Part shown: positions 15,402 to 23,274 of the stretch, piece by piece
Position numbering within the stretch: the stretch's first letter is position 1
How the letters are laid out: every line of letters begins with the position of its first letter
Source: Bacteroides sp. CAG:1076
GTDB lineage: Bacteria > Bacteroidota > Bacteroidia > Bacteroidales > Bacteroidaceae
DNA: 34,502 nt
Assembly (NCBI GenBank): GCA_000436795.1
Contig: HF993218.1
Location: forward strand, 1 to 34,502
Direction of reading: 5' to 3'
Made by a program: the position numbers and the translations under genes
The notes under the pieces: generated by a model
Databases searched by the model: none
What the model was told of the DNA's origin: nothing
The model's input: the letters and a program-made list of their open reading frames with translations, nothing else

Positions 15402-17942
15402 TTAGTTCTTTAAATTACTCATACGCATATCCAGGTCATTTTCATCCATGCAGAGGACGTCGCGTGCTTTACTTCCGTTAGCCGGTCCTACAATACCTGC
15501 ACGTTCCAGTTGGTCCATGATTCTTCCGGCGCGATTGTAACCTATGGAGAATTTGCGCTGGATAAGTGAGGTTGAACCCTGCTGATGATAAATGACCAGT
15601 CGTGCAGCTTCTTCAAACAAGGGGTCCAGTCTGTTCATGTCCACATCTGCGGCAGCACTGCTTTCTGCATTTTCATCTACATATTCAGGTAATAAGAAAG
15701 CTGTGGGGTAGCCTTGTTGACGGCTGATGTATGCAGCTATTTTTTCTACTTCTGGAGTATCGACAAAAGCACATTGTACACGTACTGGGTCATTGCCTTG
15801 CAGATAAAGCATATCACCTTTTCCTATTAACTGCTGTGCACCCGGTCGGTCAAGAATAGTACGGGAGTCCATCATTGATGCTACACGGAAAGCAACACGA
15901 GCCGGGAAGTTGGCTTTAATAGTACCAGTTATGATGTTGGTTGTCGGACGCTGGGTTGCGATTATGGCATGTATACCTACAGCACGTGCTAACTGGGCTA
16001 TACGGCAAATAGGTAATTCTACTTCCTTTCCAGCTGTCATAATCAAATCGCCGAACTCATCGATAATGATGACAATATATGGCATGAAACGGTGTCCGTT
16101 TTCCGGGTTCAACTGTCTATTGATAAATTTGGCGTTGTATTCTTTTATATTACGGCAGCCTGCCTTACGTAATAGATCATAACGAGTATCCATTTCCACA
16201 CACAGTGAATTGAGGGTCTGGACTACTTTTGTTACATCGGTGATGATAGCATCGGATGCATCGGGTAACTTTGCCAGAAAATGTTTCTCGATAGGTGCAT
16301 AGATAGCGAACTCAACTTTCTTCGGGTCAATAATGACAAATTTCAGTTCACTGGGGTGCTTCTTGTAAAGCAGTGAAGTTACGATGGCATTCAATCCTAC
16401 AGATTTACCCTGTCCGGTAGCACCTGCTACCAGCATATGTGGTGCTTTAGTAAGATCTACCATAAAGACTTCGTTGGTAATAGTCTTTCCTAAGGCAACG
16501 GGTAGGTCGAAGGTTGTTTCCTGGAACTTCTTGCTTGCCAGAATGGAACTCATCGGTACGATACGAGGATTTGCATTCGGTACTTCGATACCGATTGTTC
16601 CTTTACCTGGGATGGGAGCTATAATACGAATACCCAACGCCGAGAGGCTAAGAGCAATATCGTCTTCCAGATTACGTATTTTAGAGATGCGCACTCCTTC
16701 GGCTGGAGTTATTTCATAAAGAGTAATGGTAGGACCTACACTTGCCTTGATAGAACTTATTTCAATGCCAAAGCTACGCAATACTTGGATAATACGGTTT
16801 TTGTTGGCATTTTGCTCTTCCATATCAATAGTAGGCTCATGGTCTCCGTATGAGTTAAGTAAGTCCAGCGTAGGAAATTTATAATGTTCCAAATCCAGAC
16901 GAGGATTGTAAGGCTGATTTATATTGCCCTGATATTCTTCATCTTCTTCTTTGTGTTCGGTGTTTATTTCAAAGGCTGGTTCATTATCTTCAATTTCTTC
17001 TTCGATATCGGATAATGGTTCAGAAACAGGAATTGTTTCTTTAATCGGTGTGGATTTTACATTTTCCGTTTGGTGAGGAAGAGATTTTTCTATCGGGTCA
17101 AGTTCAATTTCTACTGGCTGAGGATCTTTATATTGTTCTGGCTCTGCTTGAATAGGTTTTTCTTTTTCCTCTTCTTCTTGAGTTCCTTTTTCTTCAGAAA
17201 CCGTTTCTGCTTTTTGTTCCTCCACCTCTTCTTTATCCGCTTTTTCGTCTTCGGTTGTCACTACTTTATTATCTTTATTGTCGTCGTTTCCCTCTTGACT
17301 CGTTTTGTTTCGTTTGGGGAGAGATGGATGGAGGGCTTTACGTACTACATCGATTGTACCTTTAGTGAAAAATATACCGATGAATATACCTGTCACTAAC
17401 AGGAGGAGAACAAGACCGGATGCTCCTACCTGAGAGCAAATCCATCTGCTGGCATTGTAACCGTGCAATCCTCCCGGGTAAAGAAATGAGTCTTCAAATG
17501 AGCCGCCGAATGCAAAGCCTAATGTTATGGAGAACCAGATCATCAGTGCCGTACAAGAAACGAACCATTTCCACAAAGTAAATTCGTATGCTTTCATCAG
17601 CTTCATTCCAGCAACGATTAAAAAGATTATGATGAAATATGCAGGAATACCAAAACAATCATTGATAAGGAACTGGGATAATTGGGCTCCCCGTGCTCCT
17701 GCATAGTTTTGTATGCGGTTGCCTGTCTCCAGTAATTCCCCTGGATCTGGATGCGACAGAATACTTTGATCGTTCCCTCCTGTAAAGAAGAAGGAACTGA
17801 ATGCTAACAGCATGTACACGCCAAAGATGACGCATAGCAGGCCAATAATGAAATGGATGGTTTCGCCTTTGATGGCTGTCACTACTTTGTTGGGTATGCC
17901 AAACTTCCCTTCACTGGGCTTGTTATCTGTTTTTTTCTTCAT
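15402..17942 (-). CDS. ftsK: FtsK/SpoIIIE family DNA translocase
   Basis: Pumps DNA at the division septum so that chromosome dimers are resolved. In the 846 residues, four N-terminal membrane spans (about 30-54, 98-118, 125-147, 172-192) are followed by a highly acidic Glu/Lys linker (about 205-345). The motor domain has Walker A GATGQGKS (507-514) and Walker B IVIIIDEF (623-630), and a C-terminal winged-helix gamma domain (about 770-835, containing RKFSIGYNRAGRIMDQLE) recognises the polar guide sequences. The linker is charged rather than Pro/Gln-rich as in E. coli. A -7 element at 17972-17979 precedes it. The gene is divergent from the DUF5063 gene. Confidence 0.96.
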   Translation of the reverse strand: MKKKTDNKPSEGKFGIPNKVVTAIKGETIHFIIGLLCVIFGVYMLLAFSSFFFTGGNDQSILSHPDPGELLETGNRIQNYAGARGAQLSQFLINDCFGIPAYFIIIFLIVAGMKLMKAYEFTLWKWFVSCTALMIWFSITLGFAFGGSFEDSFLYPGGLHGYNASRWICSQVGASGLVLLLLVTGIFIGIFFTKGTIDVVRKALHPSLPKRNKTSQEGNDDNKDNKVVTTEDEKADKEEVEEQKAETVSEEKGTQEEEEKEKPIQAEPEQYKDPQPVEIELDPIEKSLPHQTENVKSTPIKETIPVSEPLSDIEEEIEDNEPAFEINTEHKEEDEEYQGNINQPYNPRLDLEHYKFPTLDLLNSYGDHEPTIDMEEQNANKNRIIQVLRSFGIEISSIKASVGPTITLYEITPAEGVRISKIRNLEDDIALSLSALGIRIIAPIPGKGTIGIEVPNANPRIVPMSSILASKKFQETTFDLPVALGKTITNEVFMVDLTKAPHMLVAGATGQGKSVGLNAIVTSLLYKKHPSELKFVIIDPKKVEFAIYAPIEKHFLAKLPDASDAIITDVTKVVQTLNSLCVEMDTRYDLLRKAGCRNIKEYNAKFINRQLNPENGHRFMPYIVIIIDEFGDLIMTAGKEVELPICRIAQLARAVGIHAIIATQRPTTNIITGTIKANFPARVAFRVASMMDSRTILDRPGAQQLIGKGDMLYLQGNDPVRVQCAFVDTPEVEKIAAYISRQQGYPTAFLLPEYVDENAESSAAADVDMNRLDPLFEEAARLVIYHQQGSTSLIQRKFSIGYNRAGRIMDQLERAGIVGPANGSKARDVLCMDENDLDMRMSNLKN

Positions 17943-17971
17943 GATTCTTATTCAATGTTCAAATTTGAACG

Positions 17972-17979
17972 CAAATGTA
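17972..17979 (-). promoter_or_regulatory. -7 element for ftsK
   Basis: Minus-strand TACATTTG matches TAnnTTTG, 29 bp above the ftsK start codon in the divergent gap. The -33 element is weak. Confidence 0.5.
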
Positions 17980-18022
17980 CGAATATTTTTTGAACCCGTC
18001 AGTTGCCTCTGCTTATAATAAA

Positions 18023-18053
18023 TTGTGGAGAATTATTTTTTTTCGTACCTTTG
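18023..18053 (+). promoter_or_regulatory. Promoter of the DUF5063-exonuclease-methyltransferase genes
   Basis: TTG at 18023-18025, 20 bp spacer, then TACCTTTG at 18046-18053. This fits the Bacteroidota consensus and puts the transcription start near 18060, 13 bp above ATG 18073. Confidence 0.7.
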
Positions 18054-18072
18054 TCGCGAAATTCGTTTAATT

Positions 18073-18732
18073 ATGGAAAAGAGTAATACCCCGATTATAT
18101 TTGATAAAAATACCGTAGAATTTGTGACTGTTGCGGCAGAATTTTGTGGTTTTCTGGAGCGCGTTACTGAAACAAAACGGCGTACCTTTGTCGATAAGGT
18201 GCTTAAATTGCTGCCTTTGTTGTATTTAAAGGCTTCTTTATTGCCGGAGGGCGAGCGTATTGATGAGTTTGCCCCTGAAACTTTTGTGACGGAGGGAGAT
18301 TACGAACGTATTCGTGCCGGAGTAGCGGCACTGATGGGAGCAAAAGATGATTATCTGGACGTGTTCCTGGATGACATGGCTTATAGTGACACTCCTATCA
18401 AGCAGAATATTTCCGAAAATTTGGCAGATATTTATCAGCCCTTAAAGGATTTCATTTGTGTATATCAGTTAGGATTTGATCAGACCATGAATGATGCGTT
18501 GGTAATCTGCCGTGAACATTTTGCTGAATTTTGGGGACAACGTTTGGTGAATGCCATGCGTGCATTGCATGATGTGAAATACAGCAAACATCCCGATGAT
18601 GAAGATGAAATGGACGACGAAGATGAAAATATGGCTTCTCCGTTTGATGCTGATGCTGGATATAGTGAGGACGATTTATACGAGGGACTGGAGGCTGGTG
18701 AAGATGATGGCTCAGGAGATCGTTGGGAGTGA
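18073..18732 (+). CDS. DUF5063 domain-containing protein
   Basis: A 219-residue cytoplasmic protein without a signal peptide. The N-terminal two thirds is predicted helical and matches the pattern I associate with Bacteroidales DUF5063. The C-terminal 50 residues are strongly acidic (runs of Asp and Glu from about 178) and probably disordered. The frame is open upstream to a GTG at 18025, but that start would lie inside the promoter, so ATG 18073 is used. Its stop is 5 bp before the ATG of the exonuclease gene, which suggests translational coupling. Function is unknown; context suggests a link with RNA metabolism. Confidence 0.75.
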   Translation: MEKSNTPIIFDKNTVEFVTVAAEFCGFLERVTETKRRTFVDKVLKLLPLLYLKASLLPEGERIDEFAPETFVTEGDYERIRAGVAALMGAKDDYLDVFLDDMAYSDTPIKQNISENLADIYQPLKDFICVYQLGFDQTMNDALVICREHFAEFWGQRLVNAMRALHDVKYSKHPDDEDEMDDEDENMASPFDADAGYSEDDLYEGLEAGEDDGSGDRWE

Positions 18733-18737
18733 TTTAC

Positions 18738-19388
18738 ATGAGGAAAAATAAATGCATGGTTGTATTACATAATAAAATATCAAAACAGGATGTAGCTACG
18801 TTACCCAAAGTGAGTTTCGAGGGACGTATCTTCGTTATTAATACGGAAGCTGATGCCCGTAAAGCTGTCGATTATCTGAATACTCATTCTATTGTGGGGG
18901 TGGATACAGAAACACGTCCTTCGTTTCGTAAAGGAACAACGCATAAAGTCGCTTTATTACAGATTGCGACTCATGATACGTGTTTTTTGTTTCGGTTGAA
19001 TCGTTTGGGCTTACCTGATTTTCTGGAAGAGTTTTTACAGAATGATGTTTTGAAAGTAGGTCTTTCACTGAAGGATGATTTTGCAATGCTTCGTAAGCGG
19101 AATACCAAAGATCCTCGAACAGGAAATTGGATTGAACTACAAGATTATGTTCCTCGCTTTGGTATAGAAGAAAAGAGCTTGCAGAAGATATATGCGCTGT
19201 TGTTTGGAAAGAAAATCTCAAAGACTCAACGTTTGTCGAACTGGGAGGCAGAGGTTCTGACTGAAGCCCAGCAAGCTTATGCAGCAACCGATGCGTGGGC
19301 CTGTGTGGAAATTTATAATTATTTGGACGATTTGCGTAGTACAGGATGTTATGAAATCGTGAAAATAGTGGAAATAGAAAATAACTAA
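18738..19388 (+). CDS. DEDD-type 3'-5' exonuclease domain protein (RNase D-like)
   Basis: A 216-residue protein that is essentially a single exonuclease domain. Metal-binding motifs are visible: VGVDTET with Asp56 and Glu58 (motif I), VGLSLKDDFAML (motif II) and YAATDAW (motif III, DEDDy type with the tyrosine four residues before the aspartate). It lacks the HRDC domains of true RNase D. Substrate could be RNA or DNA ends. The frame is open to TTG 18723, overlapping the previous gene, but ATG 18738 gives a clean 5-bp gap. It is followed 14 bp later by the methyltransferase gene, forming a three-gene set. Confidence 0.88.
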   Translation: MRKNKCMVVLHNKISKQDVATLPKVSFEGRIFVINTEADARKAVDYLNTHSIVGVDTETRPSFRKGTTHKVALLQIATHDTCFLFRLNRLGLPDFLEEFLQNDVLKVGLSLKDDFAMLRKRNTKDPRTGNWIELQDYVPRFGIEEKSLQKIYALLFGKKISKTQRLSNWEAEVLTEAQQAYAATDAWACVEIYNYLDDLRSTGCYEIVKIVEIENN

Positions 19389-19402
19389 TTAAGATAATAA
19401 AC

Positions 19403-20590
19403 GTGTCGTATAAAAAAGTATATCTGAAACCCGGTAAGGAAGAATCGTTGAAACGCTTTCATCCGTGGGTGTTTTCGGGTGCTATTGCTCGTGTAGAAGG
19501 TGAGCCCGAAGAAGGAGAAATAGTAGATGTGTATACATCGAAAAAAGAGTTTATCGCATGTGGTCATTTCCAGATTGGAAGTATTGCTGTGCGTGTATTA
19601 TCGTTTGTACAGGAAACGATTGATCATGCTTTCTGGGTGCGTAAGCTTAGTGTGGCAAAGGATTTGCGCGTGGCTTTGGGGTTGATAGGTAATCCACAGA
19701 ACAATACATATCGTTTGGTACATGGTGAAGGTGACAATTTGCCGGGACTGATAATTGATGTATATGACCATACGGCTGTGATGCAGGCTCATTCGGCCGG
19801 TATGCATGTATATCGCATGGAAATAGCAGATGCCTTGTCGGAGGTTATGGGTGATGTTATCCAGAATATTTATTATAAATCGGAAACTACATTACCGTTT
19901 AAAGCTGATTTGCTTTCTACGGAAAATGGATTTATTAAGGGAGGTAGTCCGGAAAATGTGGCTATGGAGAATGGTTTGAAATTCCATGTGGACTGGCTGA
20001 AAGGACAGAAAACCGGTTTCTTTGTGGACCAACGTGAGAACCGTCATCTGTTGGAACGATATGCAAAGGGACGAAATGTTCTGAATATGTTTTGCTATAC
20101 AGGTGGATTCTCTTTCTATGCCATGCGAGGGGGAGCCAATCTGGTACATTCTGTTGATAGTTCGGCTAAAGCTATCGATCTGACCAATGAAAATGTTGAG
20201 CTGAATTTTCCAGGAGATCCTCGTCATAAAGCTTATGCTGAGGATGCATTTAAGTTCCTCGATCGTATGGGTGACCAGTATGATTTGATTATTCTTGATC
20301 CTCCTGCTTTTGCCAAGCATCGTGATGCCTTACGTAATGCGTTAAGAGGATATACGAAGTTGAATGCAAAAGCTTTTGAGAAAATCCGTCCCGGAGGTAT
20401 ATTGTTTACATTCTCTTGTTCACAGGTCGTAAATAAGGAAAATTTCCGTAATGCTGTATTTACGGCAGCAGCTCAGAGTGGACGAAGTGTACGTATACTT
20501 CATCAGTTAACGCAGCCGGGAGATCATCCCGTAAATATTTATCATCCGGAAGGTGAGTATCTGAAGGGATTAGTACTTTATGTAGAGTAA
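19403..20590 (+). CDS. RlmI-like class I 23S rRNA cytosine methyltransferase
   Basis: A 395-residue protein with an N-terminal PUA domain (about 1-80) that binds RNA, a middle domain, and a Rossmann methyltransferase domain from about 190. The SAM-binding block is LNMFCYTGGFSFYAM, the catalytic DPPAF is at 299-303 and the probable catalytic Cys339 lies in FSCSQ. E. coli RlmI makes m5C1962 in 23S rRNA by this mechanism, and the length (about 396) agrees. The start is a GTG (19403), the only start that gives a complete PUA domain. It ends the DUF5063-exonuclease set and is followed by a hairpin at 20615-20659. Confidence 0.88.
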   Translation: MSYKKVYLKPGKEESLKRFHPWVFSGAIARVEGEPEEGEIVDVYTSKKEFIACGHFQIGSIAVRVLSFVQETIDHAFWVRKLSVAKDLRVALGLIGNPQNNTYRLVHGEGDNLPGLIIDVYDHTAVMQAHSAGMHVYRMEIADALSEVMGDVIQNIYYKSETTLPFKADLLSTENGFIKGGSPENVAMENGLKFHVDWLKGQKTGFFVDQRENRHLLERYAKGRNVLNMFCYTGGFSFYAMRGGANLVHSVDSSAKAIDLTNENVELNFPGDPRHKAYAEDAFKFLDRMGDQYDLIILDPPAFAKHRDALRNALRGYTKLNAKAFEKIRPGGILFTFSCSQVVNKENFRNAVFTAAAQSGRSVRILHQLTQPGDHPVNIYHPEGEYLKGLVLYVE

Positions 20591-20614
20591 TTACAGTCGT
20601 TTAATTGATATATG

Positions 20615-20659
20615 ACGGGTATGGATTTAACAGCTTTTAGTATTGAAATCCATACCCGT
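20615..20659. terminator. Terminator between convergent methyltransferase and AraC genes
   Basis: Perfect 14-bp arms (20615-20628 and 20646-20659, core GGGTATGGATTT) with a 17-nt loop, followed by TTTG and further T on the plus strand. It lies between the stop codons of two convergent genes and probably acts on both. Confidence 0.75.
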
Positions 20660-20690
20660 TTGTTATTGTTGTTACTCTTTAGTTCTGGGA

Positions 20691-21575
20691 CTATTTGTAT
20701 TCGATTGGTGATGTGCCCATTATTTTCTTAAATATCAGATTAAAATATCCTATATTGGAATAGCCTAATTGGCAAGCAATAGAATACGGGGTATCCTTTC
20801 CTTTCAATAACATTTTTCGGGCTGTTTCCAGACGCTTAAATTGGAAGTATTCTTGAAATGTATTGCCGGTTTCAAATTTAATCAAGTCGTTGAAATAGGC
20901 AGTAGACAAATCTAAGTTCTCTGCGCATAGTTCAGACGTAGGAAGTGTACCCTCACGTAATTTCCCGGAATCAATATATTGATTAAGGAATCTTTCCATC
21001 TTTTCGAATATGATTTTGTTCTTGTTTTCCCGAGTGATGAATTGTCGTTCATAATACCGGGTACAATAATCAAGTAATAATTCAATGTGATGTGACAAGA
21101 TTGTACTGCTATAGGTGTCGATAGGGTGCCGTAATTCGTCTTCTATATTTTCGAGGCAGCATATTATTTTAGTCGTTTCTCGTTGTGAGAGGTGTAAGGC
21201 CTCTTCTTTATGGTAAGCAAAAAAAGTATAGTTCTTGATATGGTTCTTTAACGAGGTTCGGAACAATAAGTCGGGATGAAATGCAAGCAGATAACCTTTA
21301 TCGGGAAGGGGGTGGCTTTTACTCATGCGGAATATTTCTCCGGGAGCAAGAAAAACCATTGTAGCGTTGGAATAGTCATAATGTTTTCGTCCGCAACAAT
21401 AGTCGTCCGGGCATTCTTCTATTAGAAGGACTGCATAAAATTCGAACTTCACAGTATCTTGTTTCAGATTGGGATTGGCGAGATTGATAATACTTACCTG
21501 AGGGTGTAATGTCTTGCATCCCAAGCAATGGTTACATTCATATACTGTTTTGAAATCTAACATTGTTGCTTTCAT
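20691..21575 (-). CDS. AraC-family transcriptional regulator (second of a tandem pair)
   Basis: A 294-residue regulator. The C-terminal domain (about 195-294) holds two helix-turn-helix motifs, one around LCAENLDLSTAYFNDLIKFE and one around SIACQLGYSNIGYFNLIFKK, ending GTSPIEY. The N-terminal domain is a sensor region that shares blocks with the upstream gene, such as NHCLGCKTLHPQVSIINL, KHYDY, FLAPGEIF and HHIELLLDYC-YERQF-TR. It contains a cysteine-rich patch (CNHCLGC near 14-20 and CCGR near 60-63) missing from its paralogue, which might sense metal or redox state. It starts 9 bp after the other AraC gene, so they form one transcript. Confidence 0.88.
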   Translation of the reverse strand: MKATMLDFKTVYECNHCLGCKTLHPQVSIINLANPNLKQDTVKFEFYAVLLIEECPDDYCCGRKHYDYSNATMVFLAPGEIFRMSKSHPLPDKGYLLAFHPDLLFRTSLKNHIKNYTFFAYHKEEALHLSQRETTKIICCLENIEDELRHPIDTYSSTILSHHIELLLDYCTRYYERQFITRENKNKIIFEKMERFLNQYIDSGKLREGTLPTSELCAENLDLSTAYFNDLIKFETGNTFQEYFQFKRLETARKMLLKGKDTPYSIACQLGYSNIGYFNLIFKKIMGTSPIEYK

Positions 21576-21584
21576 TAGGTATTT

Positions 21585-22496
21585 TTATGTATGTCTGTTA
21601 TTTTGCGTACGATACTCGTTTGGAGTACATCCTACTCGTTTCTTGAACAGACGACACAAGTGCTGAGGGTATTGGAATCCTAATGAGTAGGCAATCTGAC
21701 TGACGGTTTCTTCCGAATCGGAGATGCGCTCTTTAGCCAGTTCTATAAGTTTCTCTTGAATGTATTCTTGTGGGTTTTTCCCTGTTTCTTTTTTCAGCAT
21801 GTCACCAAAATAATTGGGTGAAAGGCATAACTTGTCCGCAAAATATTTAACAGTTGGTAGTCCGTTCTGTTCTGCAAGCGTACCCTCAAAATATTCATTG
21901 AGGAGTTTCTCAAAGCGTGTCAGTGCATCACTGTTGATTCTACTTCTGGTCGTGAATTGTCGTTCGTAGAATCTCATACAGTAGTTTAGTAGTAGCTCAA
22001 TATGATTCACTAATAGTACTTTACTGTGTTTATCAATGCCATATTCCAGTTCCATTCGGATTATTTTCAATAAATCTTCTATGATATATCTTTCTTCAGC
22101 CGATAGATGCAGTGCTTCGTTTACTTCATAAGAGAAGAATGTATATTTTTTTATGTTTTTGCCGAGTGCTGTTCCCCGTAGCAAATCTGGATGGAAAAGA
22201 ATTCCAAGTACATTTAGTTGTATACGCTCTGTGTTCAATGTCGTTTCTGTAGTCTGACCAGGAGCGAAGCAAACAACAGTTCCTTCTTGATAGTCATAAG
22301 TTTGGCGTCCGTATTTAATGTCGCATGCTTTTTCCATTTTCAGATACAAAGCATAAACGCCGTAATTCCAGTGGGTGTAGGTCATTTTACGGGTAGCTTT
22401 GTTCAGGTCGATGACGCTGACTAATGGATTTAATGTTTCGAGCCCATATAGTTGGTTGTATAAATCTACACTATTTAAATTGAGAATCTTATCCAT
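21585..22496 (-). CDS. AraC-family transcriptional regulator (first of a tandem pair)
   Basis: A 303-residue regulator with the same build as its downstream neighbour: an N-terminal sensing domain (LETLNPLVSVIDLNKATRK, GRQTYDYQEGTVVCFAPGQ), a helical linker (HIELLLNYCMRFYERQF) and a C-terminal helix-turn-helix pair (FADKLCLSPNYFGDMLKKE, then QIAYSLGFQYPQHLCRLFKK) ending GCTPNEY. It is divergent from the flavodoxin-fold reductase and hydrolase genes across 220 bp that contain phased repeats. These genes, and the regulator pair itself, are the likely targets. The inducer is unknown. Confidence 0.9.
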   Translation of the reverse strand: MDKILNLNSVDLYNQLYGLETLNPLVSVIDLNKATRKMTYTHWNYGVYALYLKMEKACDIKYGRQTYDYQEGTVVCFAPGQTTETTLNTERIQLNVLGILFHPDLLRGTALGKNIKKYTFFSYEVNEALHLSAEERYIIEDLLKIIRMELEYGIDKHSKVLLVNHIELLLNYCMRFYERQFTTRSRINSDALTRFEKLLNEYFEGTLAEQNGLPTVKYFADKLCLSPNYFGDMLKKETGKNPQEYIQEKLIELAKERISDSEETVSQIAYSLGFQYPQHLCRLFKKRVGCTPNEYRTQNNRHT

Positions 22497-22535
22497 AAGG
22501 TGATAGTTATTTCAAGACAAAGATAGGATAAAGTT

Positions 22536-22586
22536 TATACATCTGTATAACCCCAATTACAGATTGTATAACCAATGTTACAGATT
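22536..22586. promoter_or_regulatory. 21-bp phased direct repeats, probable AraC operators
   Basis: TGTATAACC occurs at 22544-22552 and 22565-22573, and TTACAGATT at 22557-22565 and 22578-22586. Both pairs are exactly 21 bp apart, two helical turns. They lie 48-90 bp from the start of the divergent AraC gene. Tandem half-sites at this spacing are the typical AraC-dimer target. Confidence 0.55.
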
Positions 22587-22627
22587 TAAATCTACTTTAA
22601 AATGGAATAAAATGATTCCGTAATTCA

Positions 22628-22645
22628 GGTTATAACATCTGTAAT
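22628..22645 (-). promoter_or_regulatory. Inverted copy of the operator-like unit
   Basis: On the minus strand this reads ATTACAGATGTTATAACC, matching 16 of 18 positions of ATTACAGATTGTATAACC at 22556-22573 on the plus strand. It lies 72 bp above the reductase ATG, in the opposite orientation and 54 bp from the first copy. Confidence 0.5.
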
Positions 22646-22716
22646 TTATCTACAGGGCAGTTACTCTTTTCTTCTGAAATTTGCCTTGTTGAAAAATAGA
22701 AACTAATAATGATAAT

Positions 22717-23256
22717 ATGGCTAAAAAGATTTTGATTTTATCATCTAGTCCGCGTCGTGGTGGAAATTCTGATACTCTTTGTGATGAATTTATGCGTGGC
22801 GTAGTGAAAAGTGGAAATACTGCAGAAAAGATTTTTTTGCGCGATAAAACAATCCATCCTTGTTTAGGCTGTAGTGTTTGTAGTCTATACAAAAAACCTT
22901 GTCCGCAGAGTGATGATGCAGCTGGAATAATCGGTAAGATACTGGAAGCTGATGTGATTGTTATGGCTACTCCTGTTTACTTTTATGCAATGAGTGCACA
23001 GATGAAAACATTGATAGACCGTTGTTGTGGTTCTTATATTGAAATGAAAAATAAAGAATTTTATTTCATTGCGACGGCGGCCGAAGATGATAATACGATT
23101 ATGGATAGGGTTGTCGATAATTTTATGGGTTTCTTAGATTGTCTGGAGAACCCGGTTGTAAAAGGCACTTTGTTTTGCGGTGGGGTGTGGCATGTAGGAG
23201 AAATAAAAGGCAAACCTGTCTTGGATGAAGCTTATAAGATGGGGATGAATGTATAA
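22717..23256 (+). CDS. Flavodoxin-fold NAD(P)H-dependent oxidoreductase
   Basis: A 179-residue cytoplasmic flavoprotein. The N-terminal FMN phosphate loop is ILSSSPRRGGNSDTL (6-20), the segment TPVYFYAMSAQMKTLIDR (about 88-105) contacts the flavin ring, and a cysteine-rich stretch HPCLGCSVC followed by KKPC (about 48-65) resembles that of iron-sulfur flavoproteins and related reductases. Length is normal. It heads a probable two-gene unit with the secreted hydrolase (18-bp gap) and faces the AraC pair, which suggests induction by a small, perhaps electrophilic, compound. The actual electron acceptor is not evident. Confidence 0.88.
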   Translation: MAKKILILSSSPRRGGNSDTLCDEFMRGVVKSGNTAEKIFLRDKTIHPCLGCSVCSLYKKPCPQSDDAAGIIGKILEADVIVMATPVYFYAMSAQMKTLIDRCCGSYIEMKNKEFYFIATAAEDDNTIMDRVVDNFMGFLDCLENPVVKGTLFCGGVWHVGEIKGKPVLDEAYKMGMNV

Positions 23257-23274
23257 TGAATCAATTATGTAGCG

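Noticed and set aside
18025..18072. Extension of the DUF5063 protein from a GTG at 18025
   Set aside because: This GTG overlaps the -33 TTG of a well-spaced promoter; the transcript begins after it.
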